The notes under the pieces are model-generated. The model had not been told where the DNA came from. It worked only from the letters and a program-made list of their open reading frames with translations, and did not search any database. Made by a program: the position numbers and the translations under genes. Shown here piece by piece: positions 33,132 through 41,542 of a stretch of DNA of 64,000 nt. The stretch's first letter is position 1. Each line of letters starts with the position of its first letter. Source of the DNA: Chitinophaga rupis (lineage in GTDB: Bacteria > Bacteroidota > Bacteroidia > Chitinophagales > Chitinophagaceae); contig NZ_FOBB01000001.1 in the NCBI RefSeq assembly GCF_900109685.1, positions 930,001 through 994,000 of the forward strand, read 5' to 3'.

Positions 33132-34262
33132 ATGACTTCTATTGCATTTTATTGCGATGCCAATAGCATTGAGCAAAATGCTATGACGCAATTACAGCAG
33201 TATGCACAGCGGCCGTTTGTAAATGCCATTTCCGCTTTTACAGATATCCATTACTGTGCTGAAAAAGCGCTGCCCGTAGGGGTGGTGTTTCAAACCATGG
33301 ATCACGTGTACCCGCTGATCACCGGCAAGGACATTGGCTGCGGCGTAATGTACCTGAAGATCAACAAAACGCACTGGTTAAAATCATTTGATAAAAAGGC
33401 GCATTTTCAGGCCCTCTATTTTGCGCATCAGCAAATGACAGACGATGGCCTGGGTGGTGGTAATCATTTTTTGTCTGTTGAGGAAGACAGCGAGGCAGTG
33501 TACATCATTTGCCATACCGGCACCCGCGACAGGGGTATTGCACTATACCAGGAGTGCCTGCAGCTAACCCGGGATTATTCCCGCGCCTGCGGGCAGGAGG
33601 TGGATTATGTACACCGGGATTTTCTGCAGGCTGATTTCCTGCGTTACTATGATCAAACCTTAGGGTTTGGATATGAACGGCGCAAGAACTTCTGCATAAA
33701 AACACTGATCTTTTTACAGCAGGCCAATTACCTGGTGTGTGAGAAAAGCGGTATCGATAAAAATTACCTGCGCGCGAATTTTAAGGATGCCGCGCACCAG
33801 GGGATATTGAATGGTACACCTTACGTATTGGAGGATTCCATTCATAACCACCTGCGGTTTACTGAAAAAGGAGTGCTTCACCGCAAAGGCAGCACAGAGC
33901 TTGAAGCTGGTAAAACAGTGGTGATACCATTGTCTATGTCCAGAGGCAGCCTGTTAGTGCAAACCGTTTCACGGCCTGCGGCTGAAGCAGCGCTTTATTC
34001 CTGCTCCCATGGCGCCGGCCGGCGATTGTCCAGGTTTGACGCCATGAAATACTGGAAAACAGTATTAAAGGAAAAGGAACGCAAAGCTTACAAAGCGCAA
34101 TTTGCAGAGCTGCTGAACCGGAGCGGAGAGTTTCCGCATGGGTATATCCAGGAATTTGATTTTGCGTATAAGGATGATGCGGATATTTTTAAGCATCAGC
34201 CTCATTTGAGGAAAGTAACGCAAACGAAACCGGTGGTAACGGTGAAGTATACGGAGATTTAA
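33132..34262 (+). CDS. Second RtcB-family RNA ligase paralogue
   Basis: This 376-residue protein is about 100 residues shorter than the RtcB at 26817 and only distantly similar. Every active-site block remains: D67/C70 (GKDIGC), N111/H112 (GGGNHF), H128 (ICHTGTRDRG), H238 (SIHNH), H250 in LHRKGST as the guanylylation site, and CSHGAGRRLSR. The usual MPDAHxGYGxPIGG block is altered to DIHYCAEKALPVGVVFQT. It is therefore likely an active ligase of a divergent paralogue class. Such paralogues are known to differ in the RNA ends they accept. It forms a single-gene unit with its own terminator. Confidence 0.9.
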   Translation: MTSIAFYCDANSIEQNAMTQLQQYAQRPFVNAISAFTDIHYCAEKALPVGVVFQTMDHVYPLITGKDIGCGVMYLKINKTHWLKSFDKKAHFQALYFAHQQMTDDGLGGGNHFLSVEEDSEAVYIICHTGTRDRGIALYQECLQLTRDYSRACGQEVDYVHRDFLQADFLRYYDQTLGFGYERRKNFCIKTLIFLQQANYLVCEKSGIDKNYLRANFKDAAHQGILNGTPYVLEDSIHNHLRFTEKGVLHRKGSTELEAGKTVVIPLSMSRGSLLVQTVSRPAAEAALYSCSHGAGRRLSRFDAMKYWKTVLKEKERKAYKAQFAELLNRSGEFPHGYIQEFDFAYKDDADIFKHQPHLRKVTQTKPVVTVKYTEI

Positions 34263-34285
34263 ATGGTTGGCTTTTATGTTTTAAG

Positions 34286-34322
34286 TGCCTTCAAAAGTGT
34301 TTGACTTTTGAAGGCATTTTTG
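34286..34322 (+). terminator. Rho-independent terminator
   Basis: TGCCTTCAAAAGT (34286-34298) and ACTTTTGAAGGCA (34304-34316) form a perfect 13-bp stem with a 5-nt loop, followed by TTTTTGTTT. Confidence 0.9.
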
Positions 34323-34612
34323 TTTAGGGGGTGCTTTTAAAAGGTTTTACAGAATGGTACATCTGCGCGCAGCGCTTCCACGGCTTCCTTATGCACAGGA
34401 TATTATTAAGTATGATATTAACCCCGTACGTGTAACCGTTTAAGTGACTGGTTTATTCTTTTATATACGCACTCATTTAGATGCCTATGGGCTAACACGC
34501 CTACGCGTGCAGCTGCGCACAAATATTCCCATACTTATGCAATATGAAAATCCTATCTATTTGCCTTTCTATTAGCCTACAAAACATTTATTTTAATTAT
34601 AATGTTTATAGT
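34323..34612. other. Gene-free stretch
   Basis: About 290 bases, AT-rich toward the right. Apart from one CTGCGCAC at about 34513 that resembles the TGCGCA motifs near the rtcB genes, I see nothing in it. Confidence 0.4.
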
Positions 34613-34620
34613 TATATTTG
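34613..34620 (+). promoter_or_regulatory. -7 element TATATTTG
   Basis: TATATTTG fits TAnnTTTG exactly, 79 bases before the start codon at 34700. Confidence 0.45.
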
Positions 34621-34699
34621 TCATGTTAAAACCGGGATAATATATTTTTCGTAGTATTTGTTTATAGCCTCCTTTACACTAATTAGTCAACCTATTTTC

Positions 34700-35197
34700 A
34701 TGAAAAGAATTATTTTTTCCCTGATAGCTGCTGCTGTATTTACCTATTTCGGCTGGCAATTAACAGACAAAGGGCTTTCATCTCCATCTGATGAAAGCCT
34801 GGCAAAGTACGAGCAGCTTTGCAAACATTCCGTGAAAACGATCGGGTTCCTAGATTCCACTTATACGGAAACGATGATCAAAGTTATTAAGGGTTCCAGC
34901 GGTACTAAAATGAACAAGTTCACCTTTACATTTATGGTGGATGGCGAAACACAGACCGGCAGCTATACTACCAGTGGTATGCCTAAGAACCCGACGGTGG
35001 ATGTTTGGTACGATCCGGCGCATCCCGATTCTTATATGACCAATGATCCGTGTAAGCAGTATGAGTATTCAAAGGGAAAGAAGCATCCAGGCTGGTATGC
35101 TTTTGTGGGTGTGCCGATGTTGCTGTTGGGTGCGGGAAGTTTGTATGGTATGTTGAAGAGGGGGTTGAAGGAGTTGATGAGCGGGGGGAAGAAGTAG
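34700..35197 (+). CDS. Small membrane protein, DUF3592-like
   Basis: From ATG 34700 the protein has 165 residues: one membrane segment at the N-terminus (MKRIIFSLIAAAVFTYFGWQ), an exported middle of about 110 residues, and a second segment near the C-terminus (WYAFVGVPMLLLGAGSLYGML). The pattern of two helices bracketing a beta-rich domain with FTFMVDGETQTGSYT and VWYDPAHPD resembles DUF3592 proteins. A TTG at 34658 is the only other start, and is unlikely because it puts polar sequence before the membrane helix. Function unknown. The next gene begins 57 bases later and may be co-transcribed. Confidence 0.75.
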   Translation: MKRIIFSLIAAAVFTYFGWQLTDKGLSSPSDESLAKYEQLCKHSVKTIGFLDSTYTETMIKVIKGSSGTKMNKFTFTFMVDGETQTGSYTTSGMPKNPTVDVWYDPAHPDSYMTNDPCKQYEYSKGKKHPGWYAFVGVPMLLLGAGSLYGMLKRGLKELMSGGKK

Positions 35198-35254
35198 ATT
35201 TTGGATAATATAAACATATTATATATTTTTATATTCAATTAGACGTGTATCCCT

Positions 35255-36208
35255 ATGAACACCAGGTTCGCAGTGTATTTCCGCCATTTCATCCTTTTAT
35301 CTTTGCTGGCTTTAATTAATATTATTGTTTTCGAAAGTACGGCGAATGCGCAGCATACCGACGACGATTTTGCTGAAAATATTCAACAGATAAAAAAAAG
35401 GGGCGTCATATTTGTTTTGCCTGAAGACGAATACGAGTATGTGGATGACTATCAGCAGCTGCTGTCAAACGCATGGACACTTAGCCCTATCAAAGTAATT
35501 AAATACAGTGATCTATCATCTTATCCCCGGGAGAACGGCAAGTATTGTTATTTCACTATTGGTGTTTCAAAATTCATGACCGTGAGGGACGCTGGTGGAT
35601 CATATTCCAGTATCCATTATTACCTTACGCTATCTGTACCATATGCCAGATCCGGCAGCCTGGAAACCCAGCCTGATGAGCTATACAGAATAGAGCTATA
35701 CCCGGAAATGAGGGCTGTACTCAGACCTTCCACAAAAGATATCACCCACGCGCTGTACACAAGAACTATCCTCCGTAATTTCAAGTTACCATATATGCTG
35801 GCCTATGTAAAATTTGTTCAGCAAAACCTGCTGCAGGGCAAGAAGGTATCTGTAACTGATTTCTATAGAGATAAAATATTGCTGGAAAAGCTAAAGAATG
35901 ATACGCTGTACGTTCTTAAAAATACTTTGTTCAGCCGTAATAAATTTAACGGCAAGGAAAGCGAGATAGAAGAAGAGTTTTTTAAAAGTTATCCCGGCAA
36001 ATATAAATACGTTTCAACCGACGAGCTGATAGACCTTATTAAAAGCAGGGGTGACTCAAATCCACTTTATCTTTTCGAATATGTTCAAAGCGGTACAGAT
36101 AAGCATGTAAGTGTACTGGATGTTAGTTCCGGAACAATGGTGTACAGAAGATATACGCCTATAAGTTATAATATTAAGGATAAGGATCTAAGAGCAATTC
36201 TTGAATGA
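35255..36208 (+). CDS. Secreted protein of unknown function
   Basis: The protein has 317 residues with a signal peptide of about 32 residues (LLSLLALINIIVFESTANAQ). The rest has mixed alpha/beta character, with the early motif KRGVIFVLPEDEYEYVDDYQQ and a late VSVLDVSSGTMVYRR. This looks like a Bacteroidota-specific family of stress or envelope proteins, but I do not recognise a named domain. AT content is higher than in the metabolic genes to the left. It probably shares a transcript with the gene at 34700. Confidence 0.75.
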   Translation: MNTRFAVYFRHFILLSLLALINIIVFESTANAQHTDDDFAENIQQIKKRGVIFVLPEDEYEYVDDYQQLLSNAWTLSPIKVIKYSDLSSYPRENGKYCYFTIGVSKFMTVRDAGGSYSSIHYYLTLSVPYARSGSLETQPDELYRIELYPEMRAVLRPSTKDITHALYTRTILRNFKLPYMLAYVKFVQQNLLQGKKVSVTDFYRDKILLEKLKNDTLYVLKNTLFSRNKFNGKESEIEEEFFKSYPGKYKYVSTDELIDLIKSRGDSNPLYLFEYVQSGTDKHVSVLDVSSGTMVYRRYTPISYNIKDKDLRAILE

Positions 36209-36450
36209 TGACGGATCAGGCGTTCCTGCATATAAGGCACATGCGAAAACACAGAAGAAATCGCCTGATGCTACTTTAGGGTTACCTTATCTGATTAGTT
36301 GAATACAAACAGCCTGACAAAAATTGTCAGACGGTGTATTTACTTTCCGTAGTTTACAATTTTCAAATCGGTTTGATGGGGAAACATTGTATAACGCCAG
36401 CAGTTACAGGTTAACAGCTCGGCAAACAGAAGGGAAATACCCCTCATTTA

Positions 36451-36801
36451 TTATTTGACTGTCTTTCTCAATTGTTCAATATGATCGTTACCCCATTTCC
36501 CCATGATCCTGATCACCAGCATTAGCGATCTTCCGAGATCTGTAAGTTGGTATTCCACATGCTGTACAGCTCCTTCAAATACTTTTTTGCTTATAAGCTC
36601 GTGCTTTAAAAGTTGCCCCAGTTGAGAATCAAGTACCCTTCTGCTGGCCTGGGGAATGTTACGCGCCAGTTCACCTGGCCGGCTGATCCCGTCGGCTATG
36701 TAAATCAGGAGGATGATCTTCCAGCGGCCATAAAGAACTTTGCGAATATATTCATGTCCGCAATCAAGCAGTGGGATCTTTCGTTCGTAAGTGTTAGCCA
36801 T
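36451..36801 (-). CDS. HxlR family winged-helix regulator
   Basis: The 116-residue protein is one HxlR domain: YIRKVLYGRWKIILLIYIADG, ASRRVLDSQLGQLLKHELI and VEYQLTDLGRSLMLVI. Cys14 occupies the usual sensor position before the first helix. It is divergent from an alcohol dehydrogenase-like gene (36907) with a symmetrical dyad between them. That is the standard layout of HxlR regulators controlling an oxidoreductase in response to quinones, aldehydes or other electrophiles. Confidence 0.92.
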   Translation of the reverse strand: MANTYERKIPLLDCGHEYIRKVLYGRWKIILLIYIADGISRPGELARNIPQASRRVLDSQLGQLLKHELISKKVFEGAVQHVEYQLTDLGRSLMLVIRIMGKWGNDHIEQLRKTVK

Positions 36802-36836
36802 TGGTCAAAAATAGGTAATATTTTATGCCCGTCTAG

Positions 36837-36858
36837 GTATAGATAAATTTATCGATAC
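36837..36858. promoter_or_regulatory. Putative HxlR operator
   Basis: A perfect 12-bp palindrome, GATAAATTTATC (36842-36853), is extended by GTAT on the left and ATAC on the right with one mismatched base on each side. It lies between the divergent HxlR and alcohol dehydrogenase genes, where repression of both would be possible. Confidence 0.6.
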
Positions 36859-36906
36859 TTGCTTAATCCACTGCCGGCAAAGAAATTCGCGGTTAAATAA
36901 AATCTT

Positions 36907-37938
36907 ATGAAATACATGGCAGAGACGATGAGACGTTGGCAGATGGACGGTATTGGACGGGACTGGCTAACGCTGCGGGAGGTACCAATTCCTAAACCAC
37001 GGCAGGGCGAAGTTTTGGTGAATGTAGCAGCGGTCGCGCTCAATTATCGCGACAAAATGGTGATTGAGAACGGCCGGGGCCTGCCGCTCGTTTTTCCTTT
37101 TACTCCTGGTTCCGACCTTGCCGGATCAGTTGTGGCGCTCGGCGAGGGCGTTACCCGCTTCAATATTGGTGATAAGGTAATTTCAACATTTACGCCCGAC
37201 TGGATAGATGGTACCCGGCCTGGCAATGCGCGCACACCGCACTACCGGACTTTAGGTGGATACTATCCGGGTGTACTGGCAGAATATGTGGCTTTGCCGG
37301 AGGACTGGTTCGTCCGGGCACCGGCAACCCTGAGTTATGCGGAAGCCAGCACTTTACCTTGCGCAGGGCTTACCGCCTGGTTTGCACTTGTGGAACGTGG
37401 TAGATTACATGCCGGTGAAACTGTACTGGTCGAGGGTACCGGTGGTGTCGCATTGTTCGGCATACAAATCGCCAAAATGCACGATGCAGAGGTGATCGTA
37501 TCTGGCAGCGCCAACAAGCTCGCTCGCGCAAAAGCGCTAGGGGCGGACCATGTCATTGATCGTAGAGAAGAAAATTGGGTTGAAGCGGTGCTCCGGATCA
37601 CCGAAGATCATGGTGCAGATCACATTCTCGAAATGGTAGGCGGACCACATCTCGGCAAGGCCGTACAGACGGCAGCTATTGGTGGACACATCTACCAGAT
37701 CGGCGCGTTGGAAAGTTTCGAAATGTCGGCTCCAGTCATGCCACTAATGCTCAAGGACGTGAATATTCAAGGCATTGCCACCGGCCATCGCCGTGCTTTA
37801 GAAAATCTCGTACGCGCCGTTGACCAAACAGGTCTGAAGCCTGTGATCGACACGTGTTATCCGCTTGCCAATCTACCTGTGGCGCTCGACCATCTCGATC
37901 GCGGTGCATTTGGCAAGATCGTGATTGAAATGGTGTAA
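36907..37938 (+). CDS. Zinc-type alcohol dehydrogenase/quinone oxidoreductase-like protein (MDR)
   Basis: The protein has up to 343 residues; ATGs at 36907, 36916 and 36928 are all possible, and the last best fits the family start (MRRWQMDGIGRDWL). The MDR fold is clear: GEVLVNVAAVALNYRD, PFTPGSDLAGSVVALGEGV, and the Rossmann motif VLVEGTGGVALFGIQIAK binding NAD(P)H. Most catalytic zinc ligands of classical ADHs are absent, so it is probably an NADPH-dependent reductase of quinones or enones. Codon choice (many CTC, CGC and GTC codons) differs from neighbouring genes and suggests acquisition by transfer. Likely under control of the divergent HxlR protein. Confidence 0.88.
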   Translation: MKYMAETMRRWQMDGIGRDWLTLREVPIPKPRQGEVLVNVAAVALNYRDKMVIENGRGLPLVFPFTPGSDLAGSVVALGEGVTRFNIGDKVISTFTPDWIDGTRPGNARTPHYRTLGGYYPGVLAEYVALPEDWFVRAPATLSYAEASTLPCAGLTAWFALVERGRLHAGETVLVEGTGGVALFGIQIAKMHDAEVIVSGSANKLARAKALGADHVIDRREENWVEAVLRITEDHGADHILEMVGGPHLGKAVQTAAIGGHIYQIGALESFEMSAPVMPLMLKDVNIQGIATGHRRALENLVRAVDQTGLKPVIDTCYPLANLPVALDHLDRGAFGKIVIEMV

Positions 37939-38356
37939 AGATGATTATTTTTAAAAAACCTCCTGGTTGAAAAGTGATTATAAGGACCAGTTTAACGCTC
38001 AAACCTTACACACAGCAAATTGTTAAAAACAAGAAAAGACCTGCACTTTGCAAGCCTTTTCTTTTCGCTCTCTAATAGGACAATTATCTAACCAAACCCC
38101 TGCAGATTTGATAGCTTTTGAAAACATTTCCCAGCGTGTAGGGCTGACTTGAACCTGCTGAATCACCTATCATTATTACATTTATAGTGCCCGATGCTCG
38201 CTTGCGGCAATATTTTATTCTTTGCCGTGCTTTGTGTTGAGTATTGTTTTAAATGTTGAGATCTATGCTTTGTTTCAAGCTTTGAATTAACTTTAGCTGT
38301 TGACAACTACAAGATGTTTATGAAGCAGGGTATTGATATAATCAAAAAAAGAAATC
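37939..38356. other. Gene-free stretch
   Basis: About 420 bases with no coding frame of interest. It holds the hairpin listed at 38031 and otherwise nothing I can name. Confidence 0.4.
38031..38066 (+). terminator. Possible terminator
   Basis: AAGAAAAG (38031-38038) pairs with CTTTTCTT (38056-38063), with an internal TGC/GCA pair and a 5-nt loop. It lies about 90 bases past the stop codon of the dehydrogenase. The T-rich right arm is suggestive, but the stem is AT-rich and interrupted. Confidence 0.4.
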
Positions 38357-39022
38357 ATGAAGCTTCTTCTCACTTCGGCCGGCATCAGCAACACAAGCAT
38401 TCACAACGCGCTGGTTGATCTCCTGGGCAAGCCTGTTGCAGAGGCAAGCGCCCTTTTCGTACCTACTGCTATATACGCCATACCCAATGGTGGTGACATA
38501 GTACGAAGGGTGATCCGGGGATCACTAGGGGACCCTTTCTGCGAATTAGGCTGGAAGTCGTTGGGACTGCTTGAACTCACCGCGCTGCCCAGTATCAAAC
38601 AAGAGCTTTGGGTTCCCATGCTGCGGCAGACTGACGCCTTGCTGGTTGGAGGTGGTGACTGCCAGTATTTGTGCTACTGGATGCAGCAGTCAGGACTGGC
38701 AGACCTATTGCCGTCGCTCCTGCGCAGGACAGTCTATGTGGGTTTGAGCGCCGGGAGTATGGTGATGACCCGCTTTGGAACAACATATAATAACCATACG
38801 CTGCCAGCGGAAAGCGATAAATCACTGGGGTTGGTTGATTTTGCACTACATCCACACCTGGATCATGAGTGGTTTCCGAAAAATTCACTGGACAACATTG
38901 AAAAGCTGGCCGCAACGTTACCTATGCAGTCATATGCGATTGATGATCAAACAGCTATTAAGGTTATTGATGGTTCTATTGAGGTGGTCTCTGAAGGACA
39001 TTGGAAGTTGTTAAGGCCGTAG
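38357..39022 (+). CDS. Peptidase E-like protein (S51 family, dipeptidase E)
   Basis: The 221-residue protein has the class I glutamine amidotransferase-like fold of peptidase E. Visible are LLLTSAGISN at the start, ALLVGGGDCQYLCYWM, and the nucleophile elbow VGLSAGSMV with Ser131. The characterised enzyme releases dipeptides with an N-terminal Asp. DFALHPHLDHEWF carries the candidate catalytic His. Many Gram-positive and Bacteroidota relatives of this kind are called type 1 glutamine amidotransferase-like and have no tested substrate. Monocistronic. Confidence 0.85.
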   Translation: MKLLLTSAGISNTSIHNALVDLLGKPVAEASALFVPTAIYAIPNGGDIVRRVIRGSLGDPFCELGWKSLGLLELTALPSIKQELWVPMLRQTDALLVGGGDCQYLCYWMQQSGLADLLPSLLRRTVYVGLSAGSMVMTRFGTTYNNHTLPAESDKSLGLVDFALHPHLDHEWFPKNSLDNIEKLAATLPMQSYAIDDQTAIKVIDGSIEVVSEGHWKLLRP

Positions 39023-39153
39023 GCTATAGGAAAATTGCTTCAGTTTCTGTTTTACTCTTTAATCGGTTCTTGAAAACCCACGCTTCCTCCAGGTAGAAAT
39101 AAGATCATATAACAATAAAAAAGGCAGATTAGAAAATATTTAGCCATTCAAAT

Positions 39154-39837
39154 ATGGATCAGCAAATTAAAATCATCAAGCAGAAACTGGATGAATTGAC
39201 ACTGAGAGACACCAAATTCCAGATATTTGGAGCACCTGTTCATCGTTATAGAAAAGGGAGCAGGCTTTCTGAGCATGAAGTAAAGTCATTTGAGAAGAGG
39301 TATAGTATTCAATTACCTCCGGATTACAGGGAGTTTATATTACAAATTTCAAATGGAGGGGCTGGCCCTTACTATGGGTTAGAACCGTTGGAGAATGGTT
39401 TGTATCAGGATCTTGACCATAAGGAAAGCGACAATCTTACTAATCCTGCCCTGGAATTTCCACTGACTGAAGCCTGGAATTTGGAGTTTATGGATTTAGA
39501 AGAAGGATCTTACGTTGAAGCAAAGGAAATTGAATATTTCGATAACAAATGGACGAATGGACTATTGCGGATCTCCAACTTTGGCTGTGGAGTATCTTTG
39601 AATCTTGTTGTAAACGGAAAAGAGTATGGAAACATCTGGGTAGATGATCGATGCAACGACGGAGGAATATTTCCCGAGCCATATTTCGGCAATGAAGGCA
39701 GGATCTCATTTTTGGCCTGGTATGAATTATGGCTGGACAAATCGCTTTCTCAATTGCTGTCCTTATATGGAAATACCTATAATACACCGGTTAAAACTCC
39801 TAAACCCTGGTGGGAAAGAATATTTAATAAAAAATAA
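39154..39837 (+). CDS. SMI1/KNR4 (SUKH) family protein, probable immunity protein
   Basis: The product has 227 residues. The SUKH fold is shown by SRLSEHEVKSFEKRYSIQLP, PDYREFILQISNGGAGPYYGLEPL, and the late ISNFGCGVSLNLVVNGKEYGNIWVDD. Bacterial SUKH proteins are commonly immunity proteins against polymorphic toxins. No toxin is encoded next to it, but a Suppressor-of-Fused fragment lies immediately downstream, and this is another immunity fold, so the place looks like the remains of an immunity array. AT-rich compared with the metabolic genes. Confidence 0.9.
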   Translation: MDQQIKIIKQKLDELTLRDTKFQIFGAPVHRYRKGSRLSEHEVKSFEKRYSIQLPPDYREFILQISNGGAGPYYGLEPLENGLYQDLDHKESDNLTNPALEFPLTEAWNLEFMDLEEGSYVEAKEIEYFDNKWTNGLLRISNFGCGVSLNLVVNGKEYGNIWVDDRCNDGGIFPEPYFGNEGRISFLAWYELWLDKSLSQLLSLYGNTYNTPVKTPKPWWERIFNKK

Positions 39838-39901
39838 ATTATCTACCTGTTAAAATGCAAGATCAAATTGCAAGCCCGCTCAAGGGTTTAACAAAATAGC
39901 C

Positions 39902-40108
39902 CGGTGTATACCTTATCTGGATGGACAGGATCTGGAGCTGTTTAATTTTGAAGGCAATGAAATTCATTGTTACTGGCTTATTCCGATAACTAAAGAGGAA
40001 AGAGATTATAAGGTTGAGAATGGTTGTGAGGCGCTGGAACAACTATTTGAAGAGAAAAGCCTTGATTATATTAATCCCAACCGGAAGTGCCTGGTAACGG
40101 GGAGATGA
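39902..40108 (+). pseudogene. Suppressor-of-Fused (SUFU) domain C-terminal remnant
   Basis: An open stretch of 68 codons ends with TGA at 40106. It reads RCIPYLDGQDLELFNFEGNE, then HCYWLIPITKEERDYKVENG, and ends DYINPNRKCLVTGR. The blocks WLIPITKEE and DYINPNRK match the C-terminal end of bacterial SUFU-domain proteins. There is no ATG in frame, and an in-frame stop lies at 39851, so about two thirds of the domain is missing. It is taken as a broken gene. SUFU proteins are another frequent immunity family of polymorphic toxin systems. Confidence 0.65.
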
Positions 40109-40171
40109 TTCACAGCCCCGTGGTGACAATATTGATAGTCCCAAGGCACAATCTTTGATCGGTACACAAGC

Positions 40172-41038
40172 ATGAGTAGGCAGATTTATAACCGATCCAT
40201 TAAAGTTGACGGTATTGATATTTTCTACCGTGAGGCCGGAGATAGGAAAAATCCATCCATATTACTCTTGCCTGGTTTCCCAACCTCGTCCGTAATGTTC
40301 AAAAATCTGATGACAGCTTTATCAGACAGGCTTCATCTGGTTGCTCCGGATTTCCCCGGATTTGGATTCAGCGCTTTTCCATCTAAAGATCAATTTGAAT
40401 ATTCATTCCGGAATATATCGGCTTATATAAACAAATTTACGGATGAGATAAACCTAAGGTCATTCACCATCTATCTTCACGACTATGGAGCTCCTGTCGG
40501 TCTTCGGTTATGCGTAAACCATCCTGAAAAGATCGAGGGGATAATCGTCCAAAGCGGTAATGCATACGAAGAGGGTGTTTATCGGATATGGGATGAAACG
40601 AGAGAATATTGGGAAAATCCTACTCCTGAAAAAAAGAAAAAACTTTACGCATTCCTTAGCGAGGAAGGCGTGAAGTGGCAATATACTGCAGGAGTACCGG
40701 ATGAATTGCTGTCAACAATAAGTCCTGAATTATGGGTACATGATTGGGATTCTATGAAAAGGCCTGGTAATATCGATATGCAATATGAACTGAATTGTGA
40801 CTATAAGAATCATATGAAAATGTACCCGGCCTTCCAGGAGTATTTCCGTGTTCATCAACCCCGTGCTCTCGTCATATGGGGGAAATACGATCCGTTTTTT
40901 AATGTGGAAGAGGCCTTCTGTTACAAGCGGGACTTACCGGATGCTCAGATTCATATTATAGATGGCAGTCACTGGGTACTTGAAACGAATTTTGATGAGG
41001 TGTTGAAGCTTATTAGTGATTTTTTTAAGGAGCGTTGA
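40172..41038 (+). CDS. Alpha/beta hydrolase, haloalkane dehalogenase/epoxide hydrolase-like
   Basis: The 288-residue protein has the alpha/beta hydrolase core with an aspartate nucleophile: ILLLPGFPTSS (oxyanion motif HG-like), VAPDFPGFGFS, and YLHDYGAPVG with Asp104. WGKYDPFF and GSHWVLE carry the acid and the histidine. The Asp nucleophile places it with dehalogenases, epoxide hydrolases and related enzymes, not with esterases. Substrate unknown. It starts about 60 bases after the SUFU remnant. A 13-bp direct repeat, GATGAGTAGCTCA, overlaps its stop codon and recurs 25 bases on. Confidence 0.88.
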   Translation: MSRQIYNRSIKVDGIDIFYREAGDRKNPSILLLPGFPTSSVMFKNLMTALSDRLHLVAPDFPGFGFSAFPSKDQFEYSFRNISAYINKFTDEINLRSFTIYLHDYGAPVGLRLCVNHPEKIEGIIVQSGNAYEEGVYRIWDETREYWENPTPEKKKKLYAFLSEEGVKWQYTAGVPDELLSTISPELWVHDWDSMKRPGNIDMQYELNCDYKNHMKMYPAFQEYFRVHQPRALVIWGKYDPFFNVEEAFCYKRDLPDAQIHIIDGSHWVLETNFDEVLKLISDFFKER

Positions 41039-41542
41039 TGAGTAGCTCATTAAGAAGCATGGATGAGTAGCTCAGGTGGCATCTGATAACGATTAACAAA
41101 GATGCGGAGACGCGGCAGACGGATTCTTATGCAATCACTCAAAAGTGTTTCAACGTAAAATCCGGGCAAGATGCAACTAAGCAACCTTGCCAGGATCAAT
41201 ACTTTGTTTTCTATATCTTAATTAAGAGCATCCCGCTCAAGCCCGCCATTCACAGAGCCAACTATTATTTTTCCACATCTGTGTCATCAACCTTGCAGGA
41301 ATAAATATATCCTGCGATGTGCTACTGTTTCTTCCAAAAACTACTATCCGCTGATTGTCCGGAGTGATCTTCATTGCTCCATCATCAAATATTTAACACC
41401 AGACCAGCTGGCAACGTTATATTTATTTCCTGCTACCCGCTGACATCTGGGTTAGCTTTCCATAACTCATCAAAAGCATTATCTGCAGCGCGCCTGTTAT
41501 ATAAGCAATAAAGACAGTTGTACTATTTCTTTAAACAGAAGC
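41039..41542 (-). other. Gene-free region with traces of decayed coding sequence
   Basis: No intact gene spans these 504 bases. The minus strand shows short protein-like pieces in different frames: DNAFDELWKANPDVSG ended by TAG, then INITLPAGLVLNI, and a 45-codon frame from ATG 41374 to 41237 (starts MKITPDNQRIVVFGRN). The pieces are broken by stops and frame changes. The first two, taken together, resemble an end of a phage-tail LysM-like or toxin protein, but this is weak. A direct repeat (GATGAGTAGCTCA) lies at 41037 and 41062. Confidence 0.3.

Noticed and set aside
36314..36330. CTGACA/TGTCAG hairpin after the gene at 35255
   Set aside because: Six pairs with an A-rich loop and no T-run; too weak to call a terminator or operator.
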